A stretch of DNA of 64,000 bases from an uncultured Candidatus Altimarinota bacterium (GCA_938015455.1 CALLPL010000004.1:1-64000); one strand, 5' to 3'. Counted from the first letter of the stretch, positions 1 through 10,469 are shown. Numbers and translations: made by a program. Notes: a model not told the origin generated them from the letters alone.

Positions 1-1
1 C

Positions 2-133
2 TCAGATATTTCTCAAAACCAGTTGAAATATTATGTTTCTCTCATAAACTTACGACCAAGAAAAAGACTTGGCTACAAAACTCCTTATGAGGTCTTCTTT
101 AATAAAAAACTTAATCTGTGCGATTCCTGTTAG
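2..133 (+). pseudogene. IS30-family transposase, C-terminal fragment (cut by window edge)
   Basis: The frame starting at base 2 is open from the window edge and ends in TAG. It reads as the last 43 residues of an IS30-type DDE transposase. The diagnostic piece is R-P-R-K-R-L-G-Y-K-T-P-Y-E-V-F, the conserved tail just after the catalytic Glu region of this family. The N-terminal helix-turn-helix and DDE core lie outside the window, so I cannot tell whether the element is intact. It ends 11 bases from the 3' end of fusA, in convergent orientation. No terminal inverted repeat is visible in the short gap. Confidence 0.8.
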
Positions 134-144
134 AAGCTAAGGGA

Positions 145-2274
145 TTATTCGTCGTCAGGGAGTTTGAATCCTCTCTCTTCACGAATCTTAAGAGCAAGAC
201 TTGATGGAACTTCACTGTAGTGATCAAATTCCATAGCTGAGGTTGCACGTCCTTGTGAAGCCGATCGTAGCTCTGTTGTATACCCAAACATTTCTGAGAG
301 TGGGACATAACAAGTAATAATTTTTGCCATACCTCTGTCACCCATTTCTTCAATTCGTCCTCTCTTTGAGTTAATTTGACCAATAACATCCCCCATGTAC
401 TCCTCTGGAGTATTAATTTCAACCTTCATCACTGGTTCAAGTAGGATAGCTTGAGCTTTTTTACAAGCATCTTGGAAAGCTTTTGAAGCTGCGATTTTAA
501 AAGCAAGTTCAGATGAATCAACATCATGAAATGAACCAAAAGTAAGAGTTGCCTTAATATCTACCATAGGGTATCCAGCAAGGAATCCTCGGGCATATGC
601 CTCTTTGAGCCCCTTATCAACACCTGGGATATATTCTTTAGGAATAACTCATCCAACGATCTTATTTACAAATTTATTCACTTTCTTTGCTCCCTCATCT
701 TCTTCATCAGCTTCAGTATATGGTTCAAATGTCATCACAACATGTCCATATTGTCCACGACCACCCGTTTGTTTTGAGAATTTATGCTCTACATCAGTAG
801 CAATATTTTTAATTGTTTCTCTATACGCAACTTGTGGAGCTCCAACATTACATTCTACTTTAAACTCTCTCTTCATTCGGTCAACAATAATATCAAGATG
901 GAGTTCTCCCATACCTGAAATAATTGTTTGTCCTGTTTCTTCATCTGTTCGTACTCGGAAAGAAGGATCTTCTTCAGCGAGTTTTTGAAGCGCAGTACCC
1001 ATTTTTTCTTGATCAGCTTTTGTCTTTGGTTCTACAGAGATAGATATTACTGGCTCTGGGAATTCCATAGATTCAACGAGGAATTTTTTATTAACGTCAC
1101 ACAGAGTATCACCTGTTTTTGTAGCCTTGAGACCAATAACCGCTCCAATATTTCCAGCTGTTATCTCTGGTATTTCTTCACGAGTGTTTGAGTGCATTTG
1201 TACAAGACGACCAACTCGTTCTTTCTCTCCTGAGGTAGCATTATATACATATGATCCTGATTTTAATGTTCCTGCATATACTCTGACAAATGTTAGCCTC
1301 CCAACAAATGGATCTGTTGCTACTTTAAAGGCAAGAGAAGCAAGAGGAGATGCAGCATCAACCTTTATTTCTTCTGTTTTTTCAGCATCATCAATATCAG
1401 TTACTGTAAGCATACCTTCATTCACCTCAATTGGAGATGGGAGATACGCAACTGCAGCATCTATAACCATTTGAACACCAATATTCTGAAGCGCTGATCC
1501 ACACGTTACAGCGTATAAATCATTGTTACATACTCCTTTTCGAAGTCCTGCTTTAATCTCGTCAACTGAGAGATCTCCATCAGCAAAGTATTTTTCCATA
1601 AGTGCTTCATCTTGCTCTGCTACTTTTTCAATAAGTTCGAGTCTGAGTGCATCAACTTTGTCTTTAATATCAGCTGGAATATCTATTTCTGTGACATTTT
1701 CACCAGAGTCCCCCTCAAAGTGGTATGCTTTCATTTCTATAATATCAACAATACCTTCAAACGTCTCAGCTGCTCCAATAGGATATTGAATAGCTACAAC
1801 CTTATTTCCAGCAAGTCGTTTCTTGATAGAATCAACAGACATATCAAAGTCTCCACCCATTTTATCCATTTTATTTACAAATGCGATACGAGGAACGATA
1901 TATTTATCTGCTTGCTTCCATACCGTTTCTGATTGTGGTTCAACTCCTTGTGATCCATCAAATACAGCAACTCCACCATCAAGTACGCGGAGCGATCTTT
2001 CTACCTCAATAGTAAAATCAACATGGCCTGGAGTATCGATAATATTTATTTGATGCTCTTTCCAAAAACAAGTAGTCGCAGCAGAGGTGATAGTAATACC
2101 TCGTTCTTGTTCTTGTTCCATCCAGTCCATAGTTCCCTCACCATCATGAGTTTCACCAATTTTATGAATTTTTCCTGTATAATATAAAACTCTCTCTGTA
2201 AAAGTAGTTTTTCCAGCATCAATATGGGCAATAATTCCAATATTTCTTACTCGCTGTAATGGAGTAGCACTCAT
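145..2274 (-). CDS. fusA: Elongation factor G
   Basis: A 709-residue translational GTPase that drives ribosomal translocation in the cytoplasm; the length is normal for EF-G. The N-terminus carries the G1 motif A-H-I-D-A-G-K-T (residues 16-23), followed by D-T-P-G-H and N-K-M-D, then the usual EF-G domains with a lysine/acid-rich end. The start is the ATG at 2274. The frame contains exactly one TGA, at bases 649-651 (residue 542). Read as stop, it would remove domains IV-V; read as Gly, the protein is full length. Such sparse UGA use contrasts with most neighbours and fits a highly expressed gene. A plausible promoter lies just upstream, and no tuf, rpsL or rpsG is adjacent. Confidence 0.97.
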
Positions 2275-2289
2275 AGTTTCAATAATAAA

Positions 2290-2318
2290 TAATTAAAAGT
2301 GTTTTTTATATTCGTCAA
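2290..2318 (-). promoter_or_regulatory. Probable promoter of fusA
   Basis: On the minus strand a TTGACG box (2313-2318) lies 17 bases before TAATTA (2290-2295). Transcription would begin roughly 10 bases before the fusA ATG, leaving a very short leader without a Shine-Dalgarno sequence. The assignment rests on box similarity and spacing only. Confidence 0.4.
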
Positions 2319-2402
2319 GTTTCTGCTTACTGCAGGAATACGCTATAATTTGTATTTGTTTTTTGCCTCGAGATTCTATAGGAAAGAGTCTCGAAGTCAA
2401 AT

Positions 2403-3089
2403 CTATATTTCAAGCCCTTCGTCAGACCATTTTTTTTCCAGTTCTGGCATATTCTTTTTTAAAGTTTTTTCAAGCTCAGAAAGTATAAACTCGCTATAAC
2501 TCTTAGATTTTCACTCACTAATATGTATATTAAGTTCTTTGAAGAAAAAAGAGAAAACACTGCTTGTAAAAGTTCGAATTTTTTCATCATACAGTATAAG
2601 TCCCAAAGTTCTTTGTGTTACAATAGAGGAAACCTCAAGACTTGTCACTACTTCCATATCTTCGATCCAACCGTTCACCCTTGCTCTCACTTGAGGAGGG
2701 ATAGCATGATCATTAAACTCAATTGGATTTTGTGTGACCTCATAGTTAAAGATGATATCTGGCTTCCCACTAAACTTTCGTATCTCTTTGCTAATTGGCA
2801 TATATATAAGTGAGAGAACTCAGAGTAAAAAGTTTGTCCCATATCCCGCATCCAAGCATACAAACAGATCATCAAGGAGACTGTCATATTTCTTCTTCAA
2901 AATCATTTCTACCAAAAAACGAGCTAAGAGAAAATCATACCTCTTTGCTTTTTTTTCATCTTTCTTTGTTCGTTTAATTCCTGCTCCAGCCTTTTTTGAA
3001 GATTCTTTATAAGCCTCTGAAATTCCTTCAGATGCCTGATTTCCTCATCACTCTGATGATTCTACGGGAGAAAAATCCTCTATGCTCAT
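2403..3089 (-). CDS. Conserved-looking hypothetical protein (228 aa)
   Basis: An open frame of 228 residues when TGA is Gly, ending in TAG. I do not recognise the family. The first ~50 residues are polar and charged (Ser/Glu, then Lys-rich K-K-D-E-K-K-A-K). A more hydrophobic folded part follows, including L-D-A-G-Y-G-T-N-F-L-L-G near residue 85, and the C-terminus is a Lys/Glu helix. No signal peptide is visible. The start is the ATG at 3089, because an in-frame TAA lies three codons upstream. The gene begins 9 bases after the stop of prmC, so it is probably cotranscribed with prmC and the ABC permease. Its role is unknown. Confidence 0.75.
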
Positions 3090-3098
3090 CTCTACTAT

Positions 3099-3959
3099 TT
3101 AAAAGCCCCAAATATGTATTACACGGGATATTTTAGCACTATCACGGAAATATTCAAATAAAAGTCAAAGCTCTCCCAAAAAAACTCCAGATACTTCTTC
3201 TTGATCAAAGCCAATTTCTATAAACAAGTTGATACTTCCAATCTTATGAATTTCCTTTATCTGAAAACACTGCTTAATAAGCTGCTCATATAGCTCAAAG
3301 CCCGTTTTCGGGCCTCCATAGAGAGCTGAATCTGGCTCGTACGCTATAACATCTGCTCACATATTGGCATGATCCGCATCCTTGATATATGGGAGATTAG
3401 CTGTAACACAAAGATTCTTTCATCTGAGACCTTCATCGTGATATACTCATTCTAAGAGATCACTTCTCATGAGGGAAATATCTACTTGATGAGTTTCTAT
3501 ATTCTTTTGAGCAACAATGAGGGCATCTTCAGAAATTTCGAGCCCATAAGATTTGGAAAACACGAGTGGGTACATCTCTAAGATAATACTCGTAGCAATA
3601 CAGGTGCTCCCTGTTCAAACATCAATATACACTGTATTTTTTATATCCTTATCCTCATTCATAATTCGAAGAGCTTCACTCACTAAAAGCTCTGTTTCAG
3701 TGCGGGGGATCAATACTCTCTCATCTACGTAAAAATCTCGAGAATAAAAATTTACCTTTTGTGTTGTATATGCTTCAGGGACTCCTGATTGAAATTTATA
3801 AAACGCTTGTTGTACCTCATAAATATACCTGCTTGATATATCTCCAAGGGTAAAGAGTGTTTCTCTTGGGATATCTAATATTCGACATAAGACTCCTTCA
3901 ATTTGAGCTGGAGCGAGTCACGCATTTATTCACATATCAAAATATTCTTGTTTTCTCAT
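3099..3959 (-). CDS. prmC: Release factor glutamine methyltransferase
   Basis: A 286-residue class I SAM methyltransferase that methylates the GGQ glutamine of release factors. Visible features: an N-terminal helical domain; the D-E-R-V-L-I-P-R-T-E-T-E segment; the SAM loop D-V-G-T-G-S at residue 113, whose first Gly is a TGA; and an N-L-P-Y catalytic motif at residues 188-191, where most PrmC proteins have N-P-P-Y. In a cell where UGA is a sense codon, RF1 is the expected substrate and RF2 should be dispensable; that is inference. The ATG overlaps the stop of the upstream permease (TAATG), which suggests translational coupling. Confidence 0.93.
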
Positions 3960-4720
3960 TATTCTTCGAAAGTCTTTTTTTGAAATATTTGTACCGTAAA
4001 AAACAGAAGTACCATAATATATATCATAGCATGTACGCTGTTAAAGAGAAAATAATTTAAAGCAAAATCCTGGAAACTCCCAATGACATCTTTAATATTC
4101 ATTGCCTGGAGTGGTGGAAATATTATCTGGAATACTTTAATAGCCATAAGTCATGCACCGTCTTGAAGCTTTGAAAATATATCTATGAGAAGACTAAAGC
4201 TATGGGATATCAGGTATACCATCAGGCTCACCATAATCGTCATCATATTTCCCATAAATGTTGAAAAGAAAAATACGATCGCAAGTAAGATCTCAAGCTT
4301 TAGGAATGTAAAAAACAAAGCCCACAGAATAAGTCCTGATATGTCTATCCCCTGGAAGAGAAGTACTCATAAATACAGTATTGCCTGAAAAAATACAATC
4401 AAAGCAATGGTTCCTGAAAATCCAAAAAATTTCCCCAAAATAAAGTCTTGTCTCTTAATTGGTTTACTCAATATTAAGAAAATTGTTTTCCCTTCTACTT
4501 CTTTAAACAAGAGCTGACTCCCAACAAAGAGTACTCCAATCAATCCAAATATCTCTATCATCCCGAGGCCAAAATCTACAATAACTTTCTCAGACTCACC
4601 AATCGTGAGTTTTCAAAGTGCAAGAGAAAATATAATAAACACACAAGCAAAAAAGAGAATCAGATACAAAAATCTGTTTCTTACAATTTCCTTAAAGGTG
4701 TTTTTAGCAATGTTCAGCAT
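3959..4720 (-). CDS. ABC-2 type transporter permease
   Basis: A 253-residue integral membrane protein with about six hydrophobic spans. It begins with a short basic stretch (N-T-F-K-E-I-V-R-N-R) before the first span, typical of ABC-2 permeases. The G-S-Q-L-L-F-K-E-V-E-G-K-T segment followed by L-S-K-P-I-K-R is the cytoplasmic loop found in this superfamily, in relatives of NatB and GldF. No ATPase subunit is adjacent, so the partner and substrate are unknown. Its TAA overlaps the ATG of prmC. It is the first gene of a probable permease-prmC-hypothetical unit read on the minus strand. Confidence 0.8.
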
Positions 4721-5021
4721 AGATGGGATTTATTAGAGTTCTTATGAATCAACTCTCACTTGAATTCTCTCCCTCTTCAAGGGAAAGAGGCTACAGTTAT
4801 AAAGTGAAGCCCCTTGCTCTTACCAAGAGTAAGGATTCAGGAAAGAGTTATGTCTTGTATTTCCAAGCAGTCTAGCAAGTTTCTCCCAGATTTCAAGCTT
4901 TACAAGGTTTATTTTTATTTGACTAATATATATATATGGTGTAAAATATTTATAGCCCTCACGTGAGTGAGTTTGTTAAAAACAAATCTCATCCAATGAA
5001 GGGTGAGGAAAGGATGATATT
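4721..5021. other. Intergenic region between divergent genes
   Basis: About 300 bases without a gene. It holds a short hairpin-like segment near 4765-4795 (C-C-C-T-C-T-T paired with A-A-G-G-G-A-A-A-G-A-G-G), a clear plus-strand promoter at 4919-4947, and a 10-base palindrome (CTCACGTGAG) near 4960 in the leader of the next gene. I see no open frame of substance or RNA gene in it. Confidence 0.6.
4919..4947 (+). promoter_or_regulatory. Promoter of the 62-residue membrane protein gene
   Basis: TTGACT (4919-4924), a 17-base spacer and TAAAAT (4942-4947) match a housekeeping sigma-70 promoter closely. The transcript would have a leader of about 70 bases containing the CTCACGTGAG palindrome and a purine-rich GGTGAGGAAAGGA stretch before the ATG at 5022. 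Confidence 0.65.
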
Positions 5022-5210
5022 ATGTCAGGTCCAACATTTTTTGGATTAATACTTCTACTCGGTTTGATTGGATACGTAATCGGTGTCATAGTGAGAGCCG
5101 CAATGAAAGAAATAGGCTCATATCGGTTCACTTATATGCCTATTGAGATATTAAGTATGCTGATAGGAGTATTAGTCGCCAGTTTTCTGGCAATAATATT
5201 CTCCTCCTAA
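5022..5210 (+). CDS. Small two-span membrane protein (62 aa)
   Basis: A 62-residue protein with two hydrophobic segments (residues ~6-27 and ~40-60) separated by a short loop with R-A-A-M-K-E. The layout resembles small inner-membrane proteins of the YrzE/DUF-type kind, but I cannot name a family. It contains no TGA codon. A good promoter lies 75 bases upstream, a purine-rich stretch precedes the ATG, and a terminator follows directly, so it is a stand-alone gene. Confidence 0.7.
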   Translation: MSGPTFFGLILLLGLIGYVIGVIVRAAMKEIGSYRFTYMPIEILSMLIGVLVASFLAIIFSS

Positions 5211-5221
5211 ATCTTTTTTCT

Positions 5222-5256
5222 TTTGGGCCCTTCGGGACCCAAAGGATTCTTTTTTT
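5222..5256 (+). terminator. Intrinsic terminator after the 62-residue membrane protein gene
   Basis: A 9-bp stem with one mismatch (TTTGGGCCC / GGACCCAAA) closes a TTCG loop and is followed by ATTC and seven T. The T-run lies on the plus strand only, so it serves the upstream small gene; fmt, read from the other side, ends against it. Confidence 0.85.
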
Positions 5257-6223
5257 ATTGAAAGCAATATTCTAAAACCTCTCTATTCCCATTCACAAAA
5301 CTCATAGCATCCATAGATTTCTTCCCTTCAAGCTTTACTCTTAAAATCTCTAGAATCTCTCAATCGCTACAAACTATCCCATAGTGATTTTTTGCAAGCT
5401 TAGTGAATTTACCTGACTGTAGTTCCGCTTCATATTCAAGTTCTCAAATAAAAGGCCTTACTTCTTCTAAAACTAACCTCTTCCCCTCATATCAAGTATA
5501 TATCCCTGGCCAAGGAGTATAAGCCCTGTAAGTGTTATATATCTCCTGAGCGGATTGTTTCTGAAAACGTACTTCTCCATCCTCACGAGATATCTTTCCA
5601 CAGTACGTTGCTTCTCCATTATTTTGAGGAGCTCACTCTAGTTCTCAACTCTGTACTTTTTTGAGCGTGTCTACGAGTAAACTCGGTCAGATATCAGTAA
5701 ACTTCTGAAAAATATCCAGAGAGCTGTCATCAGGATCTATAGAGACTTTTTGAATTTGGAGAATATCTCCCTCATCCATTCACTCAGACATATACATAGT
5801 TGTGAGCCCTGTTTCTCTATCTCCAGCTTTTACAGAAGCTTGAACTGGGCTTGCTCAGCGATACTGTGGCAAGATACTTCCATGAAGATTGATACAGCCA
5901 TATTTTGGGATATCTAGGATCTCCTTAGGTATGATCTTTCCGTAGGCTACTACGACAATGAAATCAAGATCATGTTTCTTGAGGTTTTCTTGTAGCCCTA
6001 TCTCTCCTTGTAGGAGAGAATTAAGAGAGTTTGGCTGCATTACCTCTATTCAGGCATCAAGGGCAAATTGTTTCACTGGAGTTGGAAAAAGTTCTTTTTT
6101 TCGTCATACAGGTTTATCTGGTTGAGACACAACGAGAGCAGTATCTATTTCAGAATACTCTAAAATTCATGAAAGGATATTTCACGCAAACTCAGGAGTA
6201 CCAAAAAATGCTATCTTAATCAT
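5255..6223 (-). CDS. fmt: Methionyl-tRNA formyltransferase
   Basis: A 322-residue enzyme that formylates initiator Met-tRNA using 10-formyl-THF. It shows F-F-G-T-P-E-F at the N-terminus, the I-N-L-H-G-S-I-L-P segment with the catalytic Asn and His, and E-G-M-D-E-G-D-I-L with the catalytic Asp. The C-terminal anticodon-arm domain is complete, with Y-R-A-Y-T-P-W-P-G. Length is normal. The start is the ATG at 6223, inside the last 13 bases of the upstream membrane-protein gene, which suggests coupling. Several TGA codons are read as Gly. glyA, which feeds one-carbon units, is 3 kb away on the same strand. Confidence 0.96.
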
Positions 6224-6690
6224 GCTATATTTCAAATACTTAAAATAATCTCTAAAATCTTACTCTTATTACTATCTATTGCTAACTTTATTTTAGGTAC
6301 AAAATCAAACTCATACGATACTATTCATAATGCTGAAAGCCCTACCATAACTCCGCTTTCTTCAATGCTTCATTGTGTTTTAGACTGAGCAAGATAATTT
6401 GCACCTCAAGAGAGCGTAGCGAGAAATCATCCGACAGCTAACTTCTTCAAGCTTTCACTCAACTCTCAGGGAAACTTGTCTACAGTTATATCATAAAGAT
6501 GCATACATCATAAAGACATTGCAAAAGTATGGGCACATTGTATAGATCAGGCCAAGGCAATAATTTGGGTATCAGCTCATTGGTTTAGATGCCTTTCCAT
6601 TGCAACTATAACTCATAATCCAGCTCAGGCAAGGGCAGATTCGGCAAGTTTCCTCTTCGGGGTTTTGTAAGAACTGGCCTGTGAGTTCAT
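6211..6690 (-). CDS. Small membrane protein of unknown function (159 aa)
   Basis: The frame stays open only if its many TGA codons are Gly (more than ten in 160 codons), giving a Gly/Ala-rich protein with four or five weakly hydrophobic segments. It starts M-N-S-Q-A-S-S-Y-K-T-P-K-R-K. The family is not recognised. The ATG at 6690 follows an in-frame TAA and sits 2 bases after the stop of the WecA-like gene, while its own end overlaps the fmt start by 13 bases. It is therefore one member of a tightly coupled glycosyltransferase-membrane protein-fmt string. Confidence 0.75.
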
Positions 6691-6692
6691 AG

Positions 6693-7757
6693 CTACTTTT
6701 TAAACGATATCTTCTTCACTCTTTCTCAAATGTATGAGAGAAATATGACAAAAAGCGCAATAATAACAAATACTATGATTTTTCCTGTTCTATCTAGGAA
6801 TAGTGCTGTAACTCCAAAGAAAAAACTTAGTGAAAAAACAAGAACCAGGATTTGATCTCTTGAAAAACCTATATCTTGAAGCCTATGGTGTAAATGAGTA
6901 AAATCCCCTCCCATAGGGTTCTTTCATTTCCAGATTCTGCGAGCAATTACGTATACTGCGTCAACAGCGTATATACCAAATACTGCAAGTACTGTTGCAA
7001 TCTTTCACCCAGATATTATAGCAAGAGTTGCGAGCATAAATCAGAGAAACATCGTTCCAGAATCTCACATAAGTATCTTTTCACGGTAATCAAAGTATAC
7101 AAAAGGGAGTAAAACTCATACAAGTATAATGCTCATCTGCATAATAAATTCAGCATTTTCTCGTCAGCCTAGGTAGCTATCTGTCAAATAAAGCTTTACT
7201 CAAAGTAAAAAAATAACAAAGAAACAAATCATGGAAAGCCCTGAGGTGTTCCCCTGAATTCCATCGGACCAGTTCAGTGCGTTAAATACAAAAACATACC
7301 AAATAATCGTAAATATGAGGGGGATAATAAAAACTTCTTTCATATCAAAGAGCATAAATGACCAGGTTTCAAGGTTGATGACTCCTCAGAATATATTACT
7401 CACATATCCTATCTTGATAGAGGTTATCCCGATAACAGCTCCAATAATGATCTGTAGTAATAATCGAGTCTTAGCGCTTAAAGATAGCATATCATCTGCA
7501 AAGCTCATAAGGGTTATTGCTGCTCAAAATATCCAAATAAGAAACAGTTTATAGCTGTAATCTACAAAGAAAAAACTTAAGACAAAGAAACTCAAAAAAA
7601 ATATTACTCACATACTATAAGGGATTGGGGATCTCTTTTTTCAGTATTTTTTTGGATTGTCGAGTATGTCGAACTTTGTAAATACCCTTGAAAACAAAGT
7701 TATCAAGAGGTATGAAAGACAGAGTGAAGCAAGAAATGTAACGAAGTATGTCAACAT
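6693..7757 (-). CDS. Polyprenyl-phosphate sugar-1-phosphate transferase, WecA/TagO/MraY family
   Basis: A 354-residue multispan membrane enzyme that would load a sugar-1-phosphate onto undecaprenyl phosphate, starting a cell-surface glycan. Family marks in order: D-N-P-K-K near residue 35, N-A-L-N-W-S-D-G-I-Q-G mid-protein (the N-x-x-N-x-x-D-G Mg-site motif), M-G-D-S-G-T and, near the C-terminus, G-D-F-T-H-L-H-H-R-L. The last motif fits the WecA/TagO/RgpG branch better than MraY. The ATG at 7757 begins the first transmembrane segment. It is flanked by small membrane proteins that may belong to the same surface-glycan function; that link is inferred. Confidence 0.87.
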
Positions 7758-7766
7758 GTCGAGATA

Positions 7767-8459
7767 TTAGAGATATTTTTTAAAACTTCAAGTATATACA
7801 AGCAGAACCGTAAGGGGCATCAAAAAGTAACTTATGGTTACCCCATAAATACTCCCTTGCATATATTCTAGGTATATTCAGTATCCTGAGCCTAACACTA
7901 GAAAACTCAGTCAAAAAAATCATTGAAAGTACCGAATCCTAGGATAAGTATCTTTCATAACTAAACAACCCGTAAATAATGTAATTCAAAGCGTTTGTAG
8001 TATGAGTTGTCCTGTAAGAGTTGGTTCAAATATGAAATATGCTCATCCGAATATAACAATATTTCATATTATCAGCGTAATATTATTAATCCAAGTAGTA
8101 TCTTTTTGATAATGATAGAGGGTGATATTTTTGTATACTCATAAGAGAAATCCAATGCTCCCAAGTAAATACTGTCATTGCCAATTAAAGAAAAAGTGGT
8201 ATAAGAACAAAAGGGTAAAAATAATATTTCATATGAGTTGAAATATAGAAGCCATTTTATATTCATCCTCTCCCATTAACTGAATCATCATCATGATACA
8301 AAGGTCCGCAACAAAATATACTAAAAACACCAAAGATACTTCTATGATACTTCCTGAGTCTGTCGTATATATAAAGAATAACGCTATTAAAAAAACAGCA
8401 AATACCCATCCATTTTTTCTAGAAAATTTTAAAAATTCCTCTGTGAGTTTTTGAAACAT
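7767..8459 (-). CDS. Multispan membrane protein (230 aa), unknown
   Basis: An open frame of 231 codons with TGA = Gly, ending in TAA 10 bases before the WecA-like start. After a short amphipathic N-terminus (M-F-Q-K-L-T-E-E-F-L-K-F) there are about seven hydrophobic spans with short polar loops. I see no catalytic motif and cannot assign a family. Position suggests cotranscription with the glycosyltransferase; flippase, polymerase and accessory roles are all possible, none supported directly. Confidence 0.75.
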
Positions 8460-8464
8460 ACGGT

Positions 8465-8560
8465 CTACTTTGAATTATTGTCATGATGACCTATGCTCAT
8501 AGTTTTTTCAAACTGTAGCTTTTCACACTTTTTCGTATCAAAATTTGAAAGTATCTTCAT
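8465..8560 (-). CDS. Possible 31-residue small protein or gene remnant
   Basis: ATG at 8560 to TAG at 8465, 9 bases downstream of the PH-domain gene and 5 bases before the next. Its N-terminus M-K-I-L-S-N-F-D-T-K closely echoes the start of the upstream PH-domain protein (M-R-I-F-S-N-F-D-T-E), then the similarity stops. It could be a genuine small protein or the leftover 5' end of a duplicated PH-domain gene. It holds no TGA. Confidence 0.4.
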   Translation of the reverse strand: MKILSNFDTKKCEKLQFEKTMSIGHHDNNSK

Positions 8561-8568
8561 AAGTTTTT

Positions 8569-9135
8569 TTATTTAAAGCAGCAGTCTGAAATTTTTGCTT
8601 TTACTTGAAATGGATTATCAACATAGGTAAGTCCCGTCACCCAAGGAGCTTCATCGTCAGCACCAAGGTGGGCATTATCAGAGAGATCTGCAATAATATC
8701 TACATATCCATAACAAAAAATATTCCCAAATATTCCAGACCGGCTTATCTGGATTGCTTTGATTCTTCCTGCTGGTATTTCCTTCATTTGATTATGTAAA
8801 ATTCACTTTTGTTTATAGGTAATAATTCCTTTCGGGCTAACTATCGTAAAATCAAAGAGGTATTTGAGGAGTTTGTGAACAATACGGAACCAAACCATCA
8901 AAAACCATACTGAAATAAGTGCAAAGTAAATAGAAGTAAGTGCTTGAATATAATTTAGAAATACAATCATCGAAATAAGAATTGTAAAATAGCCAAGAAA
9001 ATGCCCTATAACCTTGAAATAGAGATAAAAACGAGATCTATGAATCACGAACATTTTTCCATCTCATAAACTCTTCTTTTTCTCATCGATAAGACGTTTT
9101 TGAAACTCTGTATCGAAATTTGAAAATATTCTCAT
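8569..9135 (-). CDS. Membrane-anchored bacterial PH-domain protein (188 aa)
   Basis: Residues 1-30 are charged (S-N-F-D-T-E-F-Q-K-R-L). Two transmembrane segments follow (about 42-65 and 70-90). The soluble C-terminal half is a bPH2-like domain with T-I-V-S-P-K-G-I-I-T-Y-K-Q-K and I-P-A-G-R-I-K-A-I-Q-I-S near residues 95-135, matching the pattern of YdbT/YdbS-type proteins. A single TGA just after that first motif is Gly. A second, unrelated-by-neighbourhood PH-domain protein lies at 39186. Function in the membrane is unknown for the family. Confidence 0.75.
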
Positions 9136-9189
9136 AGCATAGGTCATTAAGAGATATGCTCACTGTGAACTATATTAGGCTGTAGTATA

Positions 9190-9211
9190 TTGATTTTTAG
9201 CTAAAAATCAA
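9190..9211. repeat. 22-base perfect palindrome between glyA and the PH-domain gene
   Basis: TTGATTTTTAG is followed directly by its exact reverse complement. There is no loop and no T-run on either side, so it is not a standard intrinsic terminator. It could be a dimeric protein binding site or a weak processing hairpin. Confidence 0.6.
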
Positions 9212-9215
9212 TGAA

Positions 9216-10448
9216 CTAGGAGTATATTGAAAAATTCTTGCAAAGCTCTAGAACTCTCTTCTTTTGTGCCTCAAGATGAGTCTCGTTATCATGATTCTGA
9301 ATAGCCTCAGAAAAGATATCGGCTATTTCTTTCATCTCTTCTATTCCCATTCCCCTTGTAGTTGCAGCTGGAGTACCAATTCGGATTCCAGATGGGTTCA
9401 TAGGTGGTCTAGTATCATAAGGGACCATATTCTTATTTGCAGAAAGTCCTACAAGTTCGAGAGCACGTTCTGCATCTTTTCCCGTTACCTCATAGCTTGC
9501 AAAAGTATCTACCAGCATCAAGTGATTATCTGTTCCTCCTGAAACGATCTTAAATCATTTTTCTTGAAGGCTAGAGGCAAGAGTTTGAGCATTCTTAATA
9601 ACCTGTATTTGATAGTCTTTAAACTCTGGCTTGAGGGCTTCTCAAAATGCTACAGCCTTTGCTGCAATGAGGTTCTCATGCGGTCATCCTTGGAGTCCTG
9701 GAAATACAGCTCTGTCAATAGCCTTTGCATGCTCTTGCTTACACATAATCATTCCACCTCGTGGTCCTCTGAGAGTTTTATGGGTTGTAGTCGTAACAAC
9801 GTCGCAGTACGGAGTAGGATTTTCTATAACTCCTGCAGCTATGAGTCCAGCTATATGAGCTATATCTGCCATAAGAATTGCTCCACATTTATCAGCTATC
9901 TCTCGAAATCTCTTCCAATCTAGGCTTCGTGAATACGCAGAAAATCCTGCAATAATCATTGCTGGTTTTGTCTGTATAGCTAACTCTTCAAGTGCATCCA
10001 TATCCATTTCTTCTGTATCTTTATCAAGAAAGTATGGGATAATTTCATAGAGAATACCTGAAAAATTCATAGGATGCCCATGAGAGAGATGCCCTCATTG
10101 ATCAAGTGAAAATCAAAGTACCTTGTCTCCTGGTTTTAAAAGTCCCATATATACAGCCATGTTTGCTGGACTTCCAGAGAGAGGTTGTACGTTCACATGT
10201 TCAGCTCCAAAGAGCTCCTTTGCTCTACTTATCGCAAGGTTCTCTACCTCATCGATAATATGGCAACCACCATAGTATCTTCTTCCTGGGTACCCTTCCG
10301 AATATTTATTAGTGAGGATACTCCCGTTTGCCTCTAATACATCTTTTGAAACATAATTTTCTGAGGCAATGAGCTCGATTTCTTCATCTTGTCTTCGAGT
10401 TTCACGGGCAATCATATCTGCAAGTATGGGGTCATTATTTTGTAACAT
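9216..10448 (-). CDS. glyA: Serine hydroxymethyltransferase
   Basis: A 410-residue PLP enzyme converting serine and THF to glycine and methylene-THF; length is exactly that of the family. Visible: I-E-L-I-A-S-E-N near the N-terminus, [15 protein letters not shown], and the PLP lysine in [10 protein letters not shown] (K224). At least three TGA codons are read as Gly, and without them the gene would appear as three fragments. The ATG at 10448 is preceded by an AT-rich leader; the ctpA terminator lies about 30 bases upstream, so glyA likely has its own promoter. It supplies one-carbon units to fmt nearby, and glycine for a code with a fifth Gly codon. Confidence 0.97.
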
Positions 10449-10469
10449 AATTATTGATAGTAAAAATAT

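Noticed and set aside
9190-9211. 22-base palindrome as an intrinsic terminator for glyA
   Set aside because: No loop and no T-run on either strand; kept only as a palindrome.
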